Of a stretch of 18,911 nt of DNA, positions 12,885 through 18,911 are shown one piece after another. The notes beneath the pieces are model-generated. The model was not told the origin of the DNA. It saw only the letters and a program-made list of their open reading frames with translations, and did not search any database. The translations under genes were made by a program, and so were the position numbers. Each line of letters starts with the position of its first letter. Position 1 is the first letter of the stretch. This DNA is from Clostridiales bacterium (GTDB lineage: Bacteria > Bacillota > Clostridia > Oscillospirales > Oscillospiraceae), in NCBI GenBank assembly GCA_018374635.1, contig JAHAEW010000064.1, positions 1 to 18,911 on the forward strand, in the 5' to 3' direction.

Positions 12885-14468
12885 ATGCACCGACGAACAA
12901 CATGCGCCCTCTCGTTTCTGGCGCTGCTGCTCGCCCTGTTCACCGCGTTCTCCCTGGTCTCCCCCGGTCTGGAGGCCGCCGGCGGCTCCTCATCCGGGCA
13001 GAAAGTGGTGGGCTATGTCCCATATTGGCGCAGCGGCTACTTCTCCCAGCTCCCCTACGGCCAGGTGACCCATCTCAATTACGCCTTTGCCATCCCCACC
13101 GCCGAGGGCGGCCTGCGCCCGCTGGAAAACGCCCAGGCGGCCCGGCAGCTCATCCAGACCGCCCATCAGAAGGGGGTCAAGGTCCTCCTGGCGGTGGGCG
13201 GCTGGAGCTACAACGGCGTGGTCCTGGAACCCACTTTTGCCGCCGCCACCGCCACCGAGGCCAAGCGGAAGGCCTTTGCCGACGCCATCCTCACCATGTG
13301 CGACCAGTACGGCTTTGACGGCGTGGACATGGACTGGGAGCACCCCCGCCTCAGCGATGGTACATACCGGCAGTATGAGGCCCTCATGCTGGACCTGGCC
13401 CAGCGCCTCCACGCCAAGGGGAAGCTCCTCACCAGCGCTGTGCTCTGCGGCGTCTCCCCGGAGGGCGCGGTATACGCCGACTCGGCCGCCCACACCGACG
13501 CGGTCCTCCAGGCCGTGGACTGGATCAATGTCATGGCCTATGACGGGGAGGAAGGCGCCCGCCACTCCACCTACCAGTTCGCCCGCTATTCCGGGGACTA
13601 CTGGCACAAGACCCGGGGCGTACCCGCGGAAAAAGTGGTCCTGGGGGTTCCCTTCTATGTCCGCCCCGGAGGGACCGCCTACCGGGACATCCTCTCCGCC
13701 GTCCCCAACGCCCACCTGAGCGACACCGTGAGCTACCGGGGCCGTCCGGTCTGGTACAACGGCCTGTCCACCATCCAGGCCAAGACCCGGTATGCCCGGG
13801 ACGAGCTGGGGGGCGTGATGATCTGGGAGATCACCCAGGATACATCCGATCCCGTCAAAAGCCTCCTGGCCGCCATTACCCGCACCCTGCTGGAAAACTC
13901 CTCCCACCCCTTTACCGACCTGGCGCCGGACAGCTGGTACTATGAGGACGTGTATGCGGCCTATGAGGCGGGACTCATGAAGGGGACGGGCGGCGCCTCC
14001 TTCTCCCCTCTGCGCACCCTTACCCGGGCAGAGGGCGTCGCCCTGGCCAGCCGCATCCACGACCTCCACGCCAACGGCCGGGAGACCATCTCCGCGGGCT
14101 CTCCCTGGTATCAGCCCTATGTGCGCTATGCCCGCGCCCAGGGTATCCTGACCCGGGACCTCTCCGCCGCGGAGCTGAGCGCCCCCCTCACCCGGGCGGA
14201 ATTCGCTACCTTCCTGGCCCGCTCCCTGCCCGGCAGCGCCCTGCCCCCCATCAACACGGTGGAGCGCATTCCCGATCTGGCCGAGAGCGACCTCCACGGC
14301 CCCGCGGTCTATCAGCTCTACCGGGCCGGTATTTTTGCCGGGTCGGACGCCAGCGGCTCCTTCCGCCCCAACCGCTCCATTACCCGGGCGGAAACCGCCG
14401 CGCTGGCGGTTCGCATGACCGATCCCGACCGCCGGGTATCCTTTTCCCTGACCGGTTCGTTTACTTGA
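12885..14468 (+). CDS. Secreted GH18 glycosidase with three SLH repeats
   Basis: A 527-residue exported protein. Residues 1-31 are a signal peptide (MHRRTTC, long hydrophobic core, cleavage near LEAAGG). A glycosyl hydrolase family 18 barrel spans about 38-335: VVGYVPYW, the LLAVGGW strand, and the catalytic FDGVDMDWE with the proton donor E152 and D145, D148, D150. INVMAYD and MIWEI complete the substrate site. Three S-layer homology repeats follow at about 342-391, 405-448 and 462-511, each with the F/I-x-D-L...W...V...G or TRAE signature. SLH repeats fix proteins to cell-wall polysaccharide, so the enzyme should sit on the surface and cleave N-acetylglucosamine polymers, either peptidoglycan or chitin or host glycans. 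The ATG at 12885 follows an AGGCAGGA site. It is monocistronic, with a promoter that is only weakly visible. Confidence 0.93.
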   Translation: MHRRTTCALSFLALLLALFTAFSLVSPGLEAAGGSSSGQKVVGYVPYWRSGYFSQLPYGQVTHLNYAFAIPTAEGGLRPLENAQAARQLIQTAHQKGVKVLLAVGGWSYNGVVLEPTFAAATATEAKRKAFADAILTMCDQYGFDGVDMDWEHPRLSDGTYRQYEALMLDLAQRLHAKGKLLTSAVLCGVSPEGAVYADSAAHTDAVLQAVDWINVMAYDGEEGARHSTYQFARYSGDYWHKTRGVPAEKVVLGVPFYVRPGGTAYRDILSAVPNAHLSDTVSYRGRPVWYNGLSTIQAKTRYARDELGGVMIWEITQDTSDPVKSLLAAITRTLLENSSHPFTDLAPDSWYYEDVYAAYEAGLMKGTGGASFSPLRTLTRAEGVALASRIHDLHANGRETISAGSPWYQPYVRYARAQGILTRDLSAAELSAPLTRAEFATFLARSLPGSALPPINTVERIPDLAESDLHGPAVYQLYRAGIFAGSDASGSFRPNRSITRAETAALAVRMTDPDRRVSFSLTGSFT

Positions 14469-14473
14469 ACCGG
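14451..14473 (+). terminator. Hairpin over the GH18 stop codon
   Basis: CCGGTTC (14452-14458) pairs with GAACCGG (14467-14473) and the stop codon lies at the edge of its 8-nt loop. No T-run follows at once, but a long pyrimidine-rich tract (about 14505-14562, several runs of 5-6 T) comes shortly after. It might stop transcription, perhaps inefficiently. Confidence 0.35.
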
Positions 14474-14594
14474 CCCGTTCATTCCCAAAACCGCTTTTGT
14501 CCTTTGATTCTTCTCATTTCCGTCTTTTTTGCCATCTATTTTTTCTTTTTCTTGTTTATATGTTGTAAATTTCTGCAAAACTGTTCAGTCTCCG

Positions 14595-14623
14595 TTGCCA
14601 ATCCACCGGTTTCCGGCTATACT
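14595..14623 (+). promoter_or_regulatory. Promoter of the hydrogenase gene
   Basis: TTGCCA (14595-14600), a 17-bp spacer, TATACT (14618-14623), 61 bp before the start codon. A good sigma-A-type match. Confidence 0.65.
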
Positions 14624-14684
14624 TAAATCTGAACTTGAATTGAGACAGCTGCAAGGCAAGCAGTGAAAGGTGGACTTTTTGGAT

Positions 14685-16199
14685 ATGCGTGGAATTTACA
14701 CCTCCATTACCGACATCCGTCGCAGTATTTTTACCGAGATCGCCCGCATGGCCTATGAGGGCGGAGACTATGCCCGGAAGCTGGAAGAGCTCCCCTACGA
14801 GATCCTCCCCGGCGAGCAGGCCCAGTACCGGGAGAGCATCTTCCTGGAGCGGGCCATCGTGGGCGAGCGGCTGCGTCTGGCCATGGGACTGCCCGTGCGC
14901 TCCGCGGCGGAGTCGGCCCCCATCTCCAAGGGCATTGAGGACAGCACCCGGCCCGAGACCTACTATGAGCCCCCTCTTATCAACATCATCAAATTCGCCT
15001 GCCACGCCTGCCCGGAAAAGCGGGTCATCTCCACAGAGGGGTGCCAGGGCTGCCTGGCCCACCCCTGCACTCTGGTCTGCCCCAAGGACGCCATCCACAT
15101 CGTGGGCGGCAAGTCGGTGGTGGACCAGGACAAGTGCATCAAGTGCGGCCGCTGCGTGGACGCCTGCCCCTACAACGCCATCATCAAGCAGGAGCGCCCC
15201 TGTGCCTCCGCCTGCGGCGTGAAGGCCATCGGCTCCGACGAGTACGGCCGGGCCGAGATCGACTATAATAAATGCGTCTCCTGCGGGATGTGCCTGGTCA
15301 ACTGTCCCTTCGGCGCCATCGCCGACAAGAGCCAGATCTTCCAGCTCATCACCGCCATGAAGGGCGGCTCCCATGTCTACGCCGCCGTGGCCCCCGCCTT
15401 TGTGGACCAGTTCGGCCCCAACGTCACCCCCGAGAAGCTCCGGGCCGCCATGAAGCAGCTGGGCTTTACCGACGTCATCGAGGTGGCCGTGGGCGCCGAC
15501 CTGTGCGCCGCCGAGGAGGCCGAGGACTTCATCAAGAACGTGCCCGAGAACCTCCCCTTCATGGCCACCTCCTGCTGCCCCGCCTGGTCGGTCATGGCCA
15601 AGAAGCAGTTCCCGGAGCTGGCCCACTGTGTCTCCATGGCCCTCACGCCCATGGTGCTCACCGGCCGGCTCATCAAGATGAAGCACCCCAACGCCCAGGT
15701 GGCCTTCATCGGTCCCTGCGCCGCCAAGAAGCTGGAGGCCATGCGCAAGAGCATCCGCAGCGACATCGACTTCGTCCTTACCTTTGAGGAGATGATGGGC
15801 CTCTTCAACGCCCGGAACATCGACATCCAGAACATCGAGGAGGAGGAGTTCCTCTCCGAGTCCAGCGCCGACGGCCGCAACTTTGCCGTCAGCGGCGGCG
15901 TGGCCCAGGCCGTGGTCAACTGCATCAAGAAGATGTACCCCGAGCACGGCGAGATCAAGGTGGCCAGCGCCCAGGGTCTGGAGGACTGCCGCAAGATGAT
16001 GGTCATGGCCAAGGCCGGTAAGTACAACGGCTACCTGCTGGAGGGTATGGCCTGCCCCGGCGGCTGTGTGGCGGGCGCGGGCTCCATGCAGCCCATCGAC
16101 AAGTCGGCCGCCGCCGTGAAGAAGTATGCCAAGAAGGCCGAAAAGCAGTTCTGCTGTGAGACCGACTACCTGAAGGATCTGGAGCGTCTGGAGGAGTAA
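14685..16199 (+). CDS. Monomeric [FeFe] hydrogenase, group B type
   Basis: A 504-residue iron-sulfur enzyme with an H-cluster, which evolves or takes up H2. A cysteine-rich segment at about 106-132 and two ferredoxin-like clusters (CIKCGRCVDACP at 151-162; CVSCGMCLVNCP at 197-208) precede the catalytic domain. Its three loops are TSCCPAW (C297), GPCAAKK (C345) and EGMACPGGCVAGAG (C457, C461). The MACPGGC-V-A-G-A-G form of the last loop and the lack of an N-terminal 2Fe-2S domain point to group B rather than group A. The ATG at 14685 is taken as start because AAAGGTGG lies 11 bp before it; a GTG five codons upstream is possible. It is alone between promoter 14595 and terminator 16226. No hydE, hydF or hydG maturase is in the window. 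The electron partner is probably ferredoxin (family knowledge). Confidence 0.93.
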   Translation: MRGIYTSITDIRRSIFTEIARMAYEGGDYARKLEELPYEILPGEQAQYRESIFLERAIVGERLRLAMGLPVRSAAESAPISKGIEDSTRPETYYEPPLINIIKFACHACPEKRVISTEGCQGCLAHPCTLVCPKDAIHIVGGKSVVDQDKCIKCGRCVDACPYNAIIKQERPCASACGVKAIGSDEYGRAEIDYNKCVSCGMCLVNCPFGAIADKSQIFQLITAMKGGSHVYAAVAPAFVDQFGPNVTPEKLRAAMKQLGFTDVIEVAVGADLCAAEEAEDFIKNVPENLPFMATSCCPAWSVMAKKQFPELAHCVSMALTPMVLTGRLIKMKHPNAQVAFIGPCAAKKLEAMRKSIRSDIDFVLTFEEMMGLFNARNIDIQNIEEEEFLSESSADGRNFAVSGGVAQAVVNCIKKMYPEHGEIKVASAQGLEDCRKMMVMAKAGKYNGYLLEGMACPGGCVAGAGSMQPIDKSAAAVKKYAKKAEKQFCCETDYLKDLERLEE

Positions 16200-16225
16200 T
16201 TTCCCTCCGCATCCGCAAATGTTTT

Positions 16226-16256
16226 CCCCCCTGCCTGCGGGCAGGGGGGATTTTTT
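16226..16256 (+). terminator. Terminator of the hydrogenase gene
   Basis: CCCCCCTGCC (16226-16235) pairs with GGCAGGGGGG (16240-16249) across a 4-nt loop, then A and six T residues. It begins 26 bp after the stop. Confidence 0.93.
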
Positions 16257-16309
16257 GCATCTTTTGCGGTTTTTGCCCGCTTTTTTAAAAAATCGTAAGA
16301 AAAGACTCA

Positions 16310-16337
16310 TTGACTCTTCATACAAAGCTGGTACACT
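16310..16337 (+). promoter_or_regulatory. Promoter of the P-type ATPase gene
   Basis: TTGACT (16310-16315), a 16-bp spacer and TACACT (16332-16337), 37 bp before the start codon and after the hydrogenase terminator. Confidence 0.65.
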
Positions 16338-16374
16338 TTCCTTAGCAAAAGATCCTAACGAGAGGACGATGCCT

Positions 16375-18801
16375 ATGAAGCCCCGCGCCAAAGCGCCTCA
16401 GCGCACGCCGGTCCCCCGGCTGGACCCCGACCCTTCCCAGGGCCTCACCACCCGGGAGGCCACTGTGCGCGCCGCCGCCGGATGGTCCAACCGGGACCCC
16501 AATCAGCTGCCCAAACGGGTCAGCCAGATCATCCGGGACAACCTGTGCACCTTTTTCAACGCACTCTTTGTGGCCCTGGCCCTGTGCCTCTTCGCGGTGG
16601 GGGCCTACCGGGACATGCTCTTTCTGGGCATTGTGGTGTGCAACGTCCTCATCGGCATCGTGCAGGAGCTGCGGGTCAAGCGCACCCTGGACCGCATCGC
16701 CCTGCTCTCCGCCCCTACCGCCACTGTGGTGCGGGACGGAGAGCGCCGCACCCTCCCCACGGAGGAGCTGGTGCTGGACGACATCATCCTGCTCTCCGCC
16801 GGAGACCAGATCTGCACCGACGCCGTTTTGAAGGAGGGCTGCGCCGAGGTCAACGAGTCTCTCCTCACCGGCGAGTCCGACCCCGTTCTCAAGCGTCCCG
16901 GCGATCCCCTCCTCTCGGGCAGCTTTCTGGCCTCGGGCCGGTGCGCCGCCCGGCTGGAGAAGGTGGGCGGCGACTCCTATGCCGCCGGGATCGCCCGGGC
17001 CGCCAAGGGCCGCCGCACCAGCCGCTCGGAGATGATGCGCTCCCTGGACCGCCTGCTCCGCTTCATCGGGGTGGCCATCGTCCCCCTGGGCACCGTGCTC
17101 TTCTACAAGCAGTATGTGCTGCTCCACACCTCCCTCCCCTACGCGGTCAGCTCCACCGTGGCCGCCATGGTGGGGATGATCCCCGAGGGGCTCTACCTCC
17201 TGGTCAGCGTAGCCCTGGCGGTGAGCGTGGCCAATCTGGCCCGCCGCCGCACCCTGGTCCACGAGCTCTCCTGCATCGAGCACCTGGCCCGTGTGGACGT
17301 CCTCTGCCTGGACAAGACGGGGACCCTGACCCAGGGAAAGATGGAGGTATCCCGGCTCCTTCCCCTGTCCATCCCGGCCGGCCGGGCCGAGGCGCTGGTG
17401 GGGGCCTTCGTCCACACCTCGGCCAGCGACAACGCCACGGCACAGGCCCTCAAGGCCCGCTTTGCCCCGCCTGAGGTCCCCTGGACCCCCGTGCGCGAGG
17501 TCTTTTTCTCCTCCGAGCGCAAGTGGAGCGCCCTGATCCTCCCGGATGGAGAGAGCTATCTGCTGGGCGCCCCGGAGGGCCTGCTGGGCACGGACTGGAC
17601 CCGGTGCGCCCCCGGCCTGGAGGAGGCGGCCGCCGCCGGGCAGCGCCTGCTCCTGCTGGCCCGGGGCCGGGGTATCCTGGAGGGAGACCGGCTCACCGCA
17701 CGGCCGGAGCCGCTGGCCGTCCTCTTCCTCTCGGACCAGCTCCGTCCGGACGCCGCCGAGACCCTGGCCTATTTCCGGGAGCAGGGGGTGACCGTCAAGG
17801 TCATCTCCGGGGACCACGCCGCCTCGGTGGCCCACATCGCCCAACGGGCCGGGGTGAGCGGCGCCGAGCGCTGGCTGGACCTCTCCACCCTGCCTCCCGA
17901 CGCCGACCTGGAGTCCCTGGCGGAGCAGTACACCGTCTTCGGCCGGGTGACGCCCCAGCAGAAGCAGATGCTGCTCCACGCCCTCCAGCGCCGTGGCCAC
18001 GCGGTGGCCATGCTGGGGGATGGGGTCAACGACGTGCTGGCCCTCAAGGACGCCGATTGCAGCATCGCCATGGCGGCCGGCAGCGACGCGGCCCAGCAGG
18101 TCTCCCACCTGGTCCTGCTGGATTCCAACTTCTCCGCCCTGCCCCAGGTGGTGCGGGAGGGACGCCGGGTCATCAACAACATTGCCCGCTCCGCCTCCCT
18201 CTTCCTGGTCAAGAACATCTTTTCCTTCCTGGCCTCCGCCATCCTGCTCTTTCTCCCGCTGCTCTATCCGCTCCGCCCGGCCCAGATCAGCCTGGTGAGC
18301 GGCCTGCTCATCGGCGTGCCCTCGTTCCTGCTGACCTTTGAGCCCTCTTACGAGCGCATCCGGGGCCACTTTTTACGGGGCGTCTTTGTCAACGCCCTCC
18401 CTGGCGGGCTGGCCAATGTGTGCGCCATCTTTGCCGCCGTTTGGGCCGGGGGAGCCATGGCCCTGCCGATGGAGCAGATCTCCACGGTCTGCGCCCTGCT
18501 CATCAGCCTGAACGGATTTCTGGTCCTGGTGCTGCTGTGCCGGCCCCTCACCCTTTACCGTGGCCTCGTGCTGGGCTTCATCCTGGCCGCCTTCGCGGGG
18601 GCCGTCCTCCTCTTCTCCCCCTGGTTCCAGCTCACGCCCCTGACCCGGGACGGATGGAGCCTCCTGGGCCTGCTGGCCCCGCCCACCGCGCTGGTCCTGC
18701 TGGGACTTTCCTTCCTGTGCCGGCGCTTCCGGCCCTGGCTCCTGCGCCTCTTCCGCAGTGCCGCCCAGAGCTCTGTCCCCCGGCCGGAAAACAACCTCTG
18801 A
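16375..18801 (+). CDS. CtpE-like cation-transporting P-type ATPase
   Basis: An 808-residue membrane pump driven by ATP. Helices 1-2 lie at about 57-98, followed by the actuator domain with TGES (165-168). Helix 4 carries MIPEGL (P270-E271-G272). The phosphorylated aspartate is D313 in CLDKTGTLT, and the hinge MLGDGVND is at 546-553. A C-terminal set of hydrophobic helices runs from about 600 to 790. The PEGL in helix 4 and the following LARRRTLVHELSCIEHLARVDV resemble mycobacterial CtpE, reported as a Ca2+ transporter; Ca2+ specificity here is inference. No heavy-metal-binding N-terminal domain (CXXC) or CPC motif is present, which argues against a copper or zinc pump. The ATG at 16375 is preferred to one two codons earlier, which would lie only 2 nt from the GAGAGGA ribosome site. 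It stands alone. Confidence 0.92.
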   Translation: MKPRAKAPQRTPVPRLDPDPSQGLTTREATVRAAAGWSNRDPNQLPKRVSQIIRDNLCTFFNALFVALALCLFAVGAYRDMLFLGIVVCNVLIGIVQELRVKRTLDRIALLSAPTATVVRDGERRTLPTEELVLDDIILLSAGDQICTDAVLKEGCAEVNESLLTGESDPVLKRPGDPLLSGSFLASGRCAARLEKVGGDSYAAGIARAAKGRRTSRSEMMRSLDRLLRFIGVAIVPLGTVLFYKQYVLLHTSLPYAVSSTVAAMVGMIPEGLYLLVSVALAVSVANLARRRTLVHELSCIEHLARVDVLCLDKTGTLTQGKMEVSRLLPLSIPAGRAEALVGAFVHTSASDNATAQALKARFAPPEVPWTPVREVFFSSERKWSALILPDGESYLLGAPEGLLGTDWTRCAPGLEEAAAAGQRLLLLARGRGILEGDRLTARPEPLAVLFLSDQLRPDAAETLAYFREQGVTVKVISGDHAASVAHIAQRAGVSGAERWLDLSTLPPDADLESLAEQYTVFGRVTPQQKQMLLHALQRRGHAVAMLGDGVNDVLALKDADCSIAMAAGSDAAQQVSHLVLLDSNFSALPQVVREGRRVINNIARSASLFLVKNIFSFLASAILLFLPLLYPLRPAQISLVSGLLIGVPSFLLTFEPSYERIRGHFLRGVFVNALPGGLANVCAIFAAVWAGGAMALPMEQISTVCALLISLNGFLVLVLLCRPLTLYRGLVLGFILAAFAGAVLLFSPWFQLTPLTRDGWSLLGLLAPPTALVLLGLSFLCRRFRPWLLRLFRSAAQSSVPRPENNL

Positions 18802-18812
18802 GCGGCCCCAAA

Positions 18813-18911
18813 CAGACTGTCAATAAAGTATATTTCTTCGATTTATGCTGCAAGAGCCTCGCAGAGTTCCGCCGTCCCGCAGACGGCGGAAGAGGGTCAA
18901 ATCGTGTTTTC
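18813..18911 (-). repeat. Dispersed repeat copy 2 (inverted, cut by the window end)
   Basis: Read on the minus strand this matches 7598-7694. The 25 bases at 18853-18877 are the exact reverse complement of 7631-7655, and similarity continues on both sides through a CCGTC/GACGG hairpin and through TTATTGACAGTCTG against TTCATTGACAGACTG. The end nearest the ATPase gene stops at the same point as in copy 1, so the boundary of the element is probably around 18813. The other end lies beyond the window. No gene is seen after the ATPase stop. Confidence 0.75.

Noticed and set aside
14556..16391. 611-codon minus-strand open frame opposite the hydrogenase gene
   Set aside because: Same low-complexity Gly/Ala/Leu/His composition; the opposite strand carries all H-cluster motifs.
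16342..18369. 675-codon minus-strand open frame opposite the P-type ATPase gene
   Set aside because: Repetitive Gly/His/Gln-rich product, no ribosome site; the ATPase on the other strand has every family motif.

Overview
The window looks like a piece of chromosome from a GC-rich anaerobic gut clostridium. Flavonifractor, Lawsonibacter or Pseudoflavonifractor-type Oscillospiraceae are the best guess. This is inference from gene content (oxygen-sensitive class III ribonucleotide reductase, group B-type [FeFe] hydrogenase, a DUF4317 protein, a CD1871A-type CXXC peptide, an SLH-anchored glycosidase), from high GC at third codon positions, and from strong GGAGG-type ribosome binding sites. No rRNA, tRNA, CRISPR array, intact transposase or phage gene was seen.

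Region 1 (1-1850, minus strand) is a small resistance-like patch. A TipA-type MerR regulator and a GNAT acetyltransferase form an operon. It is driven by a textbook MerR promoter with a 19-bp spacer and a palindromic operator. Just upstream lies what appears to be the decayed 5' end of a chloramphenicol acetyltransferase gene. The first ~130 bases have no gene and look compositionally different.

Region 2 (1857-6006) is a divergent redox/two-component locus. Leftward run a cysteine-poor thioredoxin-like lipoprotein, a 43-residue CXXC membrane peptide, a NapH-like membrane 4Fe-4S protein and a TlpA-type lipoprotein, with tight spacing or overlaps. Rightward run an OmpR-type response regulator and its sensor kinase. 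The shared intergenic region holds a symmetric set of TGTCAA/TTGACA repeats with 11-bp phasing, very probably the regulator's binding site. I read this as an extracytoplasmic thiol/electron relay under two-component control. Both the TlpA gene and the response regulator carry a single-base frameshift, so the locus is either starting to decay or contains assembly errors.

Region 3 (6284-9439) has a DUF4317 gene and, convergent to it, ilvD (branched-chain amino acid synthesis). Between them lies a 233-bp hairpin-rich non-coding element flanked by perfect 34-bp copies of one terminator hairpin. A second copy of part of that element lies, inverted, at the right end of the window.

Region 4 (9815-12788) is the anaerobic ribonucleotide reductase operon nrdD-nrdG. 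It has a good sigma-A promoter, two candidate NrdR boxes exactly 31 bp apart over that promoter, and a strong terminator.

Region 5 (12824-18911) holds three independent plus-strand genes: a secreted GH18 glycosidase with three SLH repeats, a monomeric group B-type [FeFe] hydrogenase with its own promoter and terminator, and a CtpE-like P-type ATPase. The dispersed repeat follows.
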